From: Deltaproteobacteria bacterium
GTDB taxonomy: Bacteria; Desulfobacterota; Desulfarculia; Adiutricales; Adiutricaceae
Length of the DNA: 36,401 bases
Direction of reading: 5' to 3'
NCBI GenBank assembly: GCA_031273455.1
Contig: JAISRZ010000059.1
Location: forward strand, 1 to 36,401
Within the stretch, counting starts at the first letter, position 1, and each line of letters begins with the position of its first letter. This document shows, in pieces, positions 25,001-32,367 of this stretch. The position numbers and the translations under genes were made by a program. Under the pieces are notes generated by a model. It worked only from the letters and a program-made list of their open reading frames with translations. It was not told the DNA's origin and ran no database searches.

Positions 25001-25618
25001 GATAAGATCCGGGTGGGGCAAAAGCTGAAGGTCGCGGCCAGCGCCCCGAGTGGCTCAAAGGCCCCAACGGCCCAAGCCCCCAGCTCTAGCGGCTCCAACG
25101 TCTATGAGGTCGCCCCTGGGGATTCGGTGAGCGTTATCGCCGAGCGGCATGGGATGACCTCGGACGAGTTACGAAAGCTGAATAACTTAACCGACGATAA
25201 GATCCGGGTGGGCCAAAAGCTGAAGGTCGCGGCCAAACCGGAAAGCTCCCCTCGGACCCAGGCCGCCGCGAGCCCCAAACCATCGGCCAGCCCGAACCCG
25301 GGCGACTATTACGTGGCGGAGCTAGGCGACTCGATAACCTCGGTGGCGGCCTTTTATAAGACCACCCCAGCCGAGTTAAGGCGGCTGAACCAACTGTCTG
25401 GCGACGCTTTGTCCCCGGGCCAGAAAATTTTGGTTAAATCCGCGGGTAAACCCGCGGCCAGCGGCGATAAATCAGGCCAATCTTACCAGGTGGCCTCCGG
25501 CGACACTTTGGTCAGTATCGCTAAAGCCCATAACTTAACCGTGGACCAGCTCAGAAAGCTCAATAACAAAACCGACAATGATATCCGGCCTGGTCAGACT
25601 CTGAAGGTTAAACCCTGA
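22079..25618 (+). CDS. MltD-like lytic transglycosylase lipoprotein with twelve LysM repeats
   Basis: 1179 residues. Cleaves peptidoglycan glycan strands from the periplasm, probably anchored to the outer membrane. Lipobox MVAC with Cys21; GH23 domain about residues 110-230 with catalytic Glu135 in ALIESGY, AVGPWQFI and AYNSGEGK. From about residue 340 to the end I count twelve LysM modules of about 45 residues, each with a GD[TS]-type start, a hydrophobic IA/VA helix, a LN or YN turn and a GQ-x-L end, joined by Pro/Ala/Ser-rich linkers. E. coli MltD has two. Modules 8-10 are nearly alike (GDSVSVIA, RVGQKLKVAA), suggesting recent duplication. Start: ATG 22079 with GAGGAA upstream; TTG 22076 gives one extra residue. 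Single gene. Confidence 0.93.
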   Translation: MKLRLTRFGLLGFLALAMVACGSHKLPDSAMGRQANLVAKEGLESGHKSYRLGPRYEKQLAKMVSQEFQALAGQKEDIPFELNQEVLININYFLNDARGFMTRSLNRGQKYIPIMKAILKQKGLPEDLVYLALIESGYRTEAVSHASAVGPWQFIASTGRRYGLTIDEWVDERMDPIMSTYAAADYLIALYEMFHSWPLAIAAYNSGEGKIMKGMLKPEVDNYWDMAKADGFLANETKRYVPSFLAVAIIAKDPLAYGLEVIRAEVDTWDEVVVPEPIDLTMVAQLASSSLERIKELNPQLKRMSTPPSERDFVLRVPRGSGDSFYQLYAQLPETQRSNRLVIHLAKRGDTVQSVAARYNLTPEVVTQYNNLSSPRLTAGQRLVLPATLAQAPGLTEPIAVASERVRSSRPADYPPRVAEVRFEGDQRPIVLSPEPSRSQGPGFATRRAADTPRTQTVVPVRARTSTRDNPLITTIRHRVRADETLGELARRYGTTAEKLRSENSLASNVIREGQVLVVSSNLAVTPDAAPKSKTTWVEEAVEVPVHHLVKAGETLGSIAARYNTSSERLRSLNSLANSNILAGQKLVVGSTPQEGASGLGFYVVRVGDTVSQIAERHNLSSAKLRELNNLSGDYLRPGQELKVASVQDRAPAAKTQKRVYEVKAGDTVSQIAARHNMSAKELRSLNKLKGDRLVQGQKLTILTAAPAKPTVTPAVHRTTGDGLVYEVAPGDTLSVIAAKHNLTTAELRELNDLESDQIRSGQKLLVALPEEPPTKAPPAQAPPRERGASPASRDYYEVVAGDSVSVIAERHNLTSAELRDLNNLPDNRLRIGQRLRVTPAAPAKERSEPTRPEPNRPVARTTTSAAPAVYEVAPGDSVSVIAEKHRLTSAELRELNNLKDDRIRVGQKLKVAATSGARAPAKETNPPVVARTSSAQSPRPDLYEVVPGDSVSVIAAKHNLTAVELRELNNLTDDKIRVGQKLKVAASAPSGSKAPTAQAPSSSGSNVYEVAPGDSVSVIAERHGMTSDELRKLNNLTDDKIRVGQKLKVAAKPESSPRTQAAASPKPSASPNPGDYYVAELGDSITSVAAFYKTTPAELRRLNQLSGDALSPGQKILVKSAGKPAASGDKSGQSYQVASGDTLVSIAKAHNLTVDQLRKLNNKTDNDIRPGQTLKVKP
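24986..25235 (+). repeat. Near-identical 55-bp direct repeats inside the LysM array
   Basis: 24986-25040 and 25181-25235 (195 bp apart) match at all but one base by my reading, across the third base of many codons as well. They encode NNLTDDKIRVGQKLKVAA of modules 9 and 10. Identity at silent positions points to a recent module duplication or gene conversion. Confidence 0.8.
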
Positions 25619-25666
25619 AGGTAAACCCTAAGCCATCGAGTCCGCCTGACTCAGAAGACCTTTAAA

Positions 25667-25706
25667 AACGCCCCGTAAAAGCCTCTAGCGGCTTTTTCGG
25701 GGCGTT
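25667..25706 (+). terminator. Terminator of the LysM transglycosylase
   Basis: AACGCCCCGTAAAAGCC faces GGCTTTTTCGGGGCGTT with one mismatch and a 6-nt loop, 48 nt past the stop. The T run is inside the stem rather than after it. Confidence 0.6.
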
Positions 25707-26039
25707 ATCCGTATGGGAGTTGATTTTTCTTTTAAAAGGTCGCTACGGGCCAATCGCGACTATCGGGCCATAAGGGGCGGCTAGGGGTCAAGGTAGGCCA
25801 TAAGCGAAAGCTATGGGGCGAAGGGCGCCTGGGGCTAAAGAGCGCTAAAAGTTTCGCTCACCATGGTTAAGGGAAACTTGGGCCAAGAATTAGCGGGCCC
25901 GAGGCTAAAGGGCCACCCCCCTAAAGGGCGGCAGTTTAACCTTGGTCAGGGAATATGGGCCGACCGCGATGACCGCCAAAGGCCTAAGGTTGGGTGAGGT
26001 CTTAAGGGAAAAGTCTGGCTAGCTCGCTTTAGCGGTTAG
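25707..26039. other. Spacer without visible features
   Basis: GC-rich, stops in all frames, no clear hairpin. It marks the left border of the mobile-element region. Confidence 0.4.
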
Positions 26040-26258
26040 TCATTCCTCTTTTTTGTCTTTTCCCTCTTTTTTATCCGCTTTGTTTTTGGGTCTCGGAAAC
26101 GAATGAGCGCGAATGATTACGTTATTAAGAACCCTGATAGCGGCGTCAGGGCAAGCGGAGACAATGGTGATATAATTAGCCAGACCGCTTGGTAGGTGAG
26201 GCGAGTATCGCACGGGGTTCGAGTTTGGTTCAGGATATTTCGTTAATATTATCTTCAT
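26040..26258 (-). CDS. Small hypothetical protein
   Basis: 72 residues from ATG 26258 (MKIILTKYPEPNSNP...), preceded by AGGGGTGG. Middle part LPSGLANYITIVSACPDAAIRVLNNV, then a very basic, Lys/Glu-rich tail (KNKADKKEGKDKKEE). It overlaps the end of the frame at 26230-26502 by 29 nt on the same strand, an arrangement usual for short phage or plasmid genes. I recognise no family. Confidence 0.4.
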   Translation of the reverse strand: MKIILTKYPEPNSNPVRYSPHLPSGLANYITIVSACPDAAIRVLNNVIIRAHSFPRPKNKADKKEGKDKKEE

Positions 26259-26502
26259 GTTTCCACCCCTCAAAATTATGCCAGAATTTAATATCATCTG
26301 GCTGCGGCGTCATAGGGTCAGATTGATTCGAAATAATTTCAGTTTTACCTTCAGTAACGTAATAATCGCTCCCACCGTCAATACTCTCAACCAAAGCTCT
26401 TTTGATACTATATTCGCCTGGGTTAGATGGCGCCAATTTCCAGGGATCAAAATTTTTTCCATCAAGCGCGCTCCAAAGCCAAAATCGCGAATCATCCAGA
26501 GG
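26230..26502 (-). pseudogene. Hypothetical gene fragment, N-terminus probably lost
   Basis: Open for 90 codons with a coherent protein look: LDDSRFWLWSALDGKNFDPW, then NPGEYSIKRALVESIDGG and IKFWHNFEGWKHEDN, rich in Trp, Phe and Asp. The open frame runs to a stop at 26503-26505 with no ATG or GTG in the first part; the first usable start is TTG 26436, in mid-sequence. This suggests that the 5' end was removed by rearrangement. Family unknown; the small neighbour overlapping its 3' end suggests a phage-type origin. Confidence 0.4.
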
Positions 26503-27041
26503 TTAGAGTCCTAAGATTAAAGCGGAATATAGTTAGTGGAGTCTAGTTTCACGCCCACCTCGCGGCTAACAGTCAATATTTAAATTATAACGCGTTTAAC
26601 GCGCGTTTCCTAATTAAATGTCGTCAAAGCCTCCATACGGCTATGGCCTTAGCGCTCTCCTCGTTTAGCCACGCTGGTTTAAGGGGACTTAGGGGCGTTA
26701 GGGGCTAAGGCTTCAGACAGGGAGTGGGTCCGAAGTCACGGTAACACTGAGCCGCCGAAAAAGAAACGTGTCTCAAGGACATCGCCTGACCTACTAAACC
26801 TAGGTAAATCCTTCTAAAAGAGTAAAAATATAGTAAGTCATGACGATATTCTTAAAAAATTAGTAAGTAACAGTATATTTTAGTCAATAAAGTAGCTGTT
26901 TACAGCATCTAGGTGTTGTATTTTTGTAACCGTTCACATCTATCGTTGGATTTTCCAGCCAGGGCCAGTTGACATCCACGATTTTTTACGGCATAACTGA
27001 CATCATAATTTGTTGGCTTGGAATGGACTACCGACTACCTT
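26503..27041. other. Spacer at the edge of the integrase remnant
   Basis: No gene visible. I looked for a tRNA or tRNA 3' end that might be the attachment site of the adjacent integrase and found none. Confidence 0.35.
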
Positions 27042-27900
27042 ATGGCTTTAAATGACCTTAAAATCAAAAATCTGCCCCTTCCCGGTAAACCCTAAAAGCT
27101 TTTTGACTGCGGAGGTCTGTACCTCTATGATAGCCCAACAGGTTTAAAATCATGGCGTTATGAATATGCTTGTCAAGGTAAGCGAACAACTGTAACTTTC
27201 GGGAAATACCCATTTGTTTCCCTAAAAGAAGCTCGAGAGAAACTTAATGAGAGTAAAAAACTCATTATAGAAGGTATTGATCCTGTACAGCAGAAGAAAG
27301 ACCTCAAAGAATTAAACAAAAAAGCTAATAAGGATACTTTTGAGGCAGTAGTTTTAGAATGGTTTGAACGAAATAAAACAGGAAAAAACGAAAAATATAC
27401 TTACCATTTAAAACTTAGACTTAATAAGAATTTGTTCCCCTTTTTAGGGAAAAACCCATTTCTAAAATAACAGCGCCTGAGCTTTTGGAAGTCATCCTCA
27501 ACATTGAGTCAAGAGGCGCAATTGATACAGCGCACAGATGCTTACAGAATTGCGGTCAAATTTTTCGTTACGCCATAACTACCGGAAAGGTTATCCACAA
27601 CATTGCCGCTGATCTATACAAAGCGTTAACTCCTGCGGTTAGCGAACATTTTCCCTCTTTACAAGATCCCAAAAGAATAGGAGAACTTCTAAGAGAGATT
27701 GACTCATATGAGGGAAACCACCCATTAACCGTTTGGCGTTAAAAATGGAAGCCTACATTTTCGTTAGACGTGGTGAACTGCGTAAAGCCGAATGGTCTGA
27801 AATTGATTTTGAGACAGCGACTTGGAAGATACCAAGCCAGAAGATGAAGATGAAAAAGCCTCACATCGTTCCTTTGGCTACGCAAGTCATGGAAATATTA
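27042..27900 (+). pseudogene. P4-type tyrosine integrase, broken
   Basis: The N-terminal DUF4102 arm-binding domain is clear: ALNDLKIKNLPLPGKP, stop, KLFDCGGLYLYDSPTG, then GKYPFVSLKEAREKL and EGIDPVQQKK. Four lesions: TAA at 27093-27095 where relatives have Tyr; a frameshift near 27450-27460 (frame resumes at PISKITAPELL); another near 27730-27742 (resumes at LALKMEAYIFVRRGELRKAEW); and loss of everything after QVMEIL at 27900, where an IS630 end begins. The first catalytic Arg (RRGELR) is present; the HxxR and Tyr parts are gone. This was the integrase of a genomic island or P4-like satellite. The order of damage is unknown, but the insertion sequence cut is certain. Confidence 0.88.
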
Positions 27901-27979
27901 TTACTTAGGTGGATAATTTTTGAAAATCTCAATTCGTGCATTTTGGAATAATCTGTATTCAAAAATTTAATTTGAGATA
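27901..27979 (-). mobile_element. Left end of an older IS630 copy, interrupted
   Basis: These 79 bp match the left end of the intact neighbour (27980-28058) at about 70 positions, beginning TTACTTAGGTGGATAAT against TTACCTCGGTGGATAAT. A TA dinucleotide precedes it (27899-27900), the target that IS630 elements duplicate. The copy continues at 29301 after the nested insertion. Confidence 0.85.
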
Positions 27980-28045
27980 TTACCTCGGTGGATAATTGTT
28001 GAAAAAATCAATTCGTGCGTTTTGGAATAATCTGTACTCAAAAAT

Positions 28046-29118
28046 TTAATTTGTGATGTATTGAATTTCCTCCTTTAAGAAGATCCGCCTGATCAACTTC
28101 GGATCTCGCTTAAGATCAAAAAGTATTTGACCAACTACAGATGAAAGCTCATCTTTATTCTTAACTTGCGGTAGCGCGTGGAAGCGCTGTTTGATAATGT
28201 GATTAAGATACTCATCAGGATTAAGCTCAGGACAATAAGGTGGAAGATAAAAGATCCTTATTCTATCTGATTTTTCCTGAAGAAAAGCCGCCACCATTTT
28301 ACTGTGATGTGTTTTAAGATTATCAACGACCAAATAAACCATGGATCCTCTGGCCGATTTAATCAATAGCTTTAAAAAGTTGATGAATAGAACGCCGTTC
28401 ATTGATTCATCATACGTCATATACCGCATCAACCCAGTATTTGATATGGCGGAGATAATGTTAAGTTTTAATCTTGATCCAGTTGTTGTGATTACAGGCG
28501 TGTGATTACAGGCGTACATCCAATAGGGGAAAAAGATTTTCCATTAAATGATTCAGTATGAAAAGATGACTCATCGCCGAAAAAAACAACAGCGTTATGT
28601 TTCTCGGCTGAATCCCTGATGTCCTTAATAGTGACATTCGTCCATAGTTCTACCTTCTCAGGGTCACGTTGGTAGGCGACTTTAACAGGTTTTTGCGAGG
28701 AGTAACCCCAGCTTCTAAGATAGTCGCTCAATGTCCGTTCAGCTATTTTAAGCTGAAGTTTATTGTAGATAAGCTCCGCTATAGCCTTTCTGGTCCACGT
28801 TGAGTGGTGTAGACCATAATCTTGGGGCTGGTTCGGACTGGCTATGAGACCTTGAATGAGTAACTCATTTTCGGGTGTCATCATTTTTCCACTGCCTACT
28901 GGGCGACCGCGTTTCTTGTACGTGTTATTTTCAGGTCCTTCAGTAGTGAACCGTCTAATCCAGAAGTAAACAGTGGAAAGAGTTAATAAGAGGGCGTCCG
29001 CTATATAGCTAGCGTCACGCCCAGCTTGAAGAAGAATAACCATCCGCTCAATGATTGACGGATTTGGCCTTAGTTTCGTTAGGGTAGATGTTGTATTTGT
29101 CATATGAGTATTATGCAA
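28046..29118 (-). pseudogene. IS630 transposase, split by a 14-bp tandem duplication
   Basis: The two overlapping frames (29118 to 28492 and 28519 to 28046) are one gene. The first has a helix-turn-helix region (RDASYIADALLLTLSTVYFWIRRF cut here as two parts: RDASYIADALLL and TVYFWIRRF) and the first catalytic Asp (FFGDESS). The second has the next Asp (YLVVDNLKTHHS) and the Glu (YCPELNPDEYLNH). Deleting one copy of the 14-bp repeat at 28487-28514 restores a single frame of about 350 residues through GCTPVITTTGSR, the family's normal size. The catalytic triad is otherwise intact. With the lesion, the protein ends at residue 208 and is inactive. Confidence 0.88.
28487..28514. repeat. 14-bp perfect tandem duplication inside the transposase
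   Basis: TGTGATTACAGGCG occurs twice, 28487-28500 and 28501-28514. Fourteen is not a multiple of three, so it shifts the frame. Confidence 0.95.
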
Positions 29119-29298
29119 TATTCATAATCAAAATGCAAGCCTTTTTTTAAGTTTTTTTAAGTTTTTTTAATTTTTTTCCTTGTAATTTCAGCATTTTAGG
29201 GGAATCGACTTCTAAAGTCCTTATTATTTAAGGCTTTACATTAACTTCACTCCTAACTTTTTTCAGCTGTGGATTTTAAGAATTATCCACCGAGGTAA

Positions 29299-29441
29299 TA
29301 TATTGAATTTCCTCCTTTAAGAAGATTCGCCTGATCAACTTCGGATCTCGCTTCAGATCAAAAAGTATTTGACCAACTACAGATGAAAGCTCATCTTTAT
29401 TCTTAACTTGTGGCAGTTCGCGAAAGCGCAGTTTTGTAGAT
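29299..29441 (-). mobile_element. Continuation of the older IS630 copy, truncated
   Basis: After the TA duplicate, 29301 onward repeats the transposase C-terminal coding region (LPQVKNKDELSSVVG...RRIFLKEEIQYIT) with only a few differences in the first 115 bp. Similarity fades around 29425-29441, where unrelated sequence begins, so most of this copy was deleted. Confidence 0.82.
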
Positions 29442-29469
29442 GGAAGCCTTTTTTGTCCAAAAATAGGAA

Positions 29470-29567
29470 ATTGATTTTGTCCACGAGTTGACAAACGTGG
29501 CGATGATAACGCTAAACCCGGGGTCAAACTGAGTGCCCATGTCGTGGTTGAGCCAGTCCTCTTTCAT
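29470..29567 (-). pseudogene. Gene fragment resembling the C-terminus of an HD-GYP-type protein
   Basis: From ATG 29567 the minus strand reads MKEDWLNHDMGTQFDP, then GFSVIIATFVNSW. The GTQFDP motif is typical of the last helix region of HD-GYP phosphodiesterases (usually followed by a hydrophobic helix). The fragment is cut on one side by the ISAzo13 element (29582) and runs into the truncated IS630 copy on the other. Identification rests on one short motif. Confidence 0.3.
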
Positions 29568-29581
29568 GATTCTCACTCTTT

Positions 29582-30885
29582 AGGCAGTGAGATAAAAAAA
29601 GCTTTACAAATCCTGATTTCTATGCTATCCTCATAAATAAGTTCAATGATATGGGGTGTTACCTTGGATATTGGGAGTGTAGAAAGAAAGATCCACAATA
29701 TATGGCCTCATCTTAATGAAAGGCAGCGTCGCCTTTTAGCTGCTGCTGAAGCGGTAGAGCTTGGGCATGGTGGAATTACCGCTATTAGCGAAATATGTGG
29801 ATTATCCAGGGTTACTATAACTAAGGGCATTAAAGAGCTAGATGAGGACCCTATTGAGGCAGGGAAGCTTCGAAAACCAGGCTCTGGAAGGCCGCAATTG
29901 CTGTCAAATGACCCTGAAATAATGGATGATTTACTGTATATACTAGAAGATTCAACAAGAGGTGACCCAGAGAATCTTATCTGTTGGACATCAAAAAGTA
30001 CTAGGAATATTGCAAAGGAACTTTGTCGTAAAGGACATAAAATAAGTTATTTTAAGGTTCGCCATTTATTATTAGATCTAGGATATAGCCTACAATCAAA
30101 CAGGAAAGTCCTGGAAGGGAAACAACATGAGGACCGTGACGATCAATTCAAATTTATTAATGAATTATGTAAAAAAGCTTTAAATGAAGGACAACCTGTC
30201 TTATCTGTTGATACAAAGAAAAAAGAATTGGTAGGTAATCACAAAAATCCAGGCCAACAATGGAGAGAAAAAAGTAATCCCATAAAAGTTAATGTTCATG
30301 ATTTTCCTGATCCTGATACTCCGAAGGCAATACCTTATGGTATATATGATATTGGACGTGATAAAGGCTATGTTAATCTTGGGATTAACCACGATACATC
30401 CACATTTGCCGTAAATTCTATTAGCGGCTGGTGGACTTACCAAGGAAGCAAATTCTATAGAAATCCGAAATACTTAGTAATTACTGCTGATGGTGGTGGT
30501 TCCAATGGATATAGGACAAAATTATGGAAAGTGGAAATCCAAGCTTTGGCTAATAAGTTAGGTATTCCGATTCATGTTAGTCATTTCCCTCCAGGTACAA
30601 GCAAGTGGAACAAGGTGGAACACAGACTTTTTTCGTTTATATCTTCTAATTGGAAAGGTGAGCCTTTAAAGGATTATGAGACTATTGTTAACTTAATAAG
30701 CCATACAGCCTCTATAAGTGGTTTAAAAGTCATTTGTAGATTAGATAGAAGAAAATATAAGCCAGGAATCAAGGTCTCTCCTGATCAATTTGTAGCATTA
30801 AATCTTGAACCAAATAAATTTCATGGTGAGTGGAATTATATTTTACATAACGTTTAAATGTAAAGTTTTTTTTATCTCACTGCCT
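29582..30885 (+). mobile_element. ISAzo13-family insertion sequence, apparently complete
   Basis: 1304 bp. Ends AGGCAGTGAGATAAAAAAA (29582) and its complement ending at 30885; the inverted repeats match over about 28 bp with one or two differences. One intact transposase gene fills it. I cannot define a target duplication with certainty. Confidence 0.85.
29646..30857 (+). CDS. ISAzo13-family transposase
   Basis: 403 residues, full length. DDE transposase related to the Rhodopirellula-type family. N-terminal helix-turn-helix region ITAISEICGLSRVTITKGI followed by KPGSGRPQLL; catalytic positions: Asp in SVDTKKKELVGN, Asp in ITADGGGSNGYR, Glu in SKWNKVEHRLFS; C-terminal HGEWNY. No stop or frameshift, so it may be active. 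Its base composition (AT-rich) differs from the core genes. ATG 29646 or 29652 may start it; no strong ribosome binding site. Confidence 0.9.
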   Translation: MIWGVTLDIGSVERKIHNIWPHLNERQRRLLAAAEAVELGHGGITAISEICGLSRVTITKGIKELDEDPIEAGKLRKPGSGRPQLLSNDPEIMDDLLYILEDSTRGDPENLICWTSKSTRNIAKELCRKGHKISYFKVRHLLLDLGYSLQSNRKVLEGKQHEDRDDQFKFINELCKKALNEGQPVLSVDTKKKELVGNHKNPGQQWREKSNPIKVNVHDFPDPDTPKAIPYGIYDIGRDKGYVNLGINHDTSTFAVNSISGWWTYQGSKFYRNPKYLVITADGGGSNGYRTKLWKVEIQALANKLGIPIHVSHFPPGTSKWNKVEHRLFSFISSNWKGEPLKDYETIVNLISHTASISGLKVICRLDRRKYKPGIKVSPDQFVALNLEPNKFHGEWNYILHNV

Positions 30886-30907
30886 TAGTTCCAGTTAAAG
30901 GAGAACA

Positions 30908-31024
30908 ATGGCTAAAGGTCTGGCCCCTAAAGAGCTTCTGGGAGATACTTCTTATGGATGCGACTTAAATGTTATGGCCGCCGCCCAAATTAGACGCTTA
31001 GCTGGTTTCTCCAACCGCTGGTAA
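30908..31024 (+). pseudogene. Transposase fragment (IS1182/ISNCY-like)
   Basis: 38 codons: MAKGLAPKELLGDTSYGCDLNVMAAAQ and so on, ending RRLAGFSNRW. PKELL-x-D-x-x-YG-x-D-x-N is the region around the second catalytic Asp of several DDE transposases. Both the N- and C-terminal parts are missing. AAAGGAG precedes the ATG, perhaps by chance. The right edge of the ISAzo13 element lies 22 nt upstream. Confidence 0.5.
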
Positions 31025-31069
31025 AGATAATAAGGGCATCAATTTTAAAGAAAAATGAGGTAATTTTTC

Positions 31070-31097
31070 AGTGGCCTCTAAAGCTAGAGCGGCCACT
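31070..31097. other. Hairpin before the Rpn gene
   Basis: AGTGGCCTCTA and TAGAGCGGCCACT pair with one bulge around a 4-nt loop; no T run follows directly. It may insulate the following gene. A TATAAT at 31143-31148, 22 nt before that gene's ATG, could be its -10 box; the -35 region is poor. Confidence 0.4.
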
Positions 31098-31170
31098 TAC
31101 GATTTTACGATTTACGCTCTGGTATTTTTAAAAAAAATTTTGTATAATTTAAATAAGCTAGAGAGGCAAA

Positions 31171-32367
31171 ATGTCACCTTACATCCCTTTAACCAAATTA
31201 TCCGATCGGGGAGTTTACCCAATAACCAATGACGCAATCTTTAAACTTGTGCTAAATGATAGTGAAAGCAATTTATTTTTACCTTTTTTTATTAAAAATC
31301 TCTATCCTTTTATGAGATTAGCAAAGGTAGAAGTCCAACGAGTCGACATTAGTGAATTGTTGTCCCAGCTTCTCTCCGCTGTGAATCCAAAAGCGGGAAA
31401 GAGTGAATTTCAAAATCCTTATAGTATCAGACGCGCTGTTCGTCTTGATGTTAGCTGCCAACTGGATAATGGAGATAAAATCTTACTTGAGATGCAAGCC
31501 TCTCAAATGCGCGGAGATAACCAACTAAATGGCTTTGTGGGCCTGAAGAACCGCGCCGCCTATTGTTTAGGCCGGGTTTATTCAGACGCTCAAGTTGAGG
31601 CGGGAACGGAAAGTTCATATCTTTTTTATAAGAACCTACCTAAATGTTACTTAGTAGATATTTGCGATTTTACTGTGTTTCCTAGTGAACAAAATATTAA
31701 TATTTTATACGATCAATTTATTAAAACATCAGAACAATTAAATCATGAATTACATGGTAATAATGATAAACAAGCTAATAACATATCTCAATTAAGCAAT
31801 ATTATTAAACAATACGCTCAAATTATTGGGCAAAAGCCAAATTATAATCTTATTAATACGGCTTCCTTTCGTTTTCCTGACGGTTCTTTGTTGACTGATT
31901 CTTTAAACATAACTATCATTGAATTGCCAAAGATCGCGCCTTTATTAACTGTTCCTGTCGAAAAATTAACTACAATTGAAGCTATTTTATTGTATTTTTT
32001 TATTGCTCATCAGAAACAATATGAGGATAAAATACTTCATTTATCAAATATTTACGAGGAGATTAAAATTTTGGATCGAAATTTACATAAAGTTATTGAT
32101 ACCAATCGCAAAGCCCTCGACCAGATCATGCTTCACATGGGCGAGCTGGATTTTGCGCAGCACGAGGCTTATATAAAGCATTTGCTAAAAGAAAATACGG
32201 CTAAGGTCACGGACGAGGTTACGGCTAAGGTCACGGACGAGGTCACAGCTAAAAAGGATAGAGAAACGGCTTTCGCTCTTCTAGCGTTAGGAACCGTAAA
32301 TTTGGCCCAAATTTCCAAAATTACCAATATTAGCATTGAAGAACTTAATAAACTGAAACAATCTTAA
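31171..32367 (+). CDS. Rpn/PD-(D/E)XK nuclease-family protein
   Basis: 398 residues. Opening YPITNDAIFKLVLND is typical of the Rpn (recombination-promoting nuclease) and PD-(D/E)XK 'transposase' family. The active-site pattern appears as Asp21, Asp93 (RLDVSCQL) and Glu107-x-Gln109 (LLEMQAS), followed by NRAAYCLGRVYSDAQ, all conserved features. The C-terminal 60 residues include an eight-residue repeat TAKVTDEV and a helical end with ALLALGTVNLAQISKITNIS, the small helix-turn-helix-like tail common in these proteins. Start ATG 31171 with AGAGAGG upstream. Such genes occur in many copies and are linked to recombination or toxin-like DNA cleavage. It appears intact, between insertion sequence remnants. 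Confidence 0.85.
   Translation: MSPYIPLTKLSDRGVYPITNDAIFKLVLNDSESNLFLPFFIKNLYPFMRLAKVEVQRVDISELLSQLLSAVNPKAGKSEFQNPYSIRRAVRLDVSCQLDNGDKILLEMQASQMRGDNQLNGFVGLKNRAAYCLGRVYSDAQVEAGTESSYLFYKNLPKCYLVDICDFTVFPSEQNINILYDQFIKTSEQLNHELHGNNDKQANNISQLSNIIKQYAQIIGQKPNYNLINTASFRFPDGSLLTDSLNITIIELPKIAPLLTVPVEKLTTIEAILLYFFIAHQKQYEDKILHLSNIYEEIKILDRNLHKVIDTNRKALDQIMLHMGELDFAQHEAYIKHLLKENTAKVTDEVTAKVTDEVTAKKDRETAFALLALGTVNLAQISKITNISIEELNKLKQS
32197..32244 (+). repeat. 24-bp tandem repeat in the Rpn gene
   Basis: Two copies (32197-32220, 32221-32244), differing at one base, encoding TAKVTDEV twice, with a third partial unit after them. Being in frame, copy number could vary without breaking the gene, and this lies in a C-terminal helical linker as in other Rpn proteins. 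Confidence 0.85.

Larger units (their letters stand above)
27980..29298 (-). mobile_element. IS630-family insertion sequence, nested in an older copy
   Basis: 1319 bp. Terminal inverted repeats: TTACCTCGGTGGATAATT at 27980 and its exact complement ending at 29298; similarity extends to about 26 bp. Flanked by TA on both sides (27978-27979 and 29299-29300), the target duplication of this family. Removing the element and one TA rebuilds the older IS630 copy without a gap, which proves the insertion point. It carries one transposase gene, broken by a 14-bp duplication. Confidence 0.92.

Noticed and set aside
26503-27041. tRNA attachment site for the integrase
   Set aside because: No T-loop motif or cloverleaf could be found in this stretch.
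28046-29118. Programmed frameshift between two IS630 transposase frames
   Set aside because: The exact 14-bp tandem duplication explains the break completely, and removing one copy restores a continuous conserved protein.
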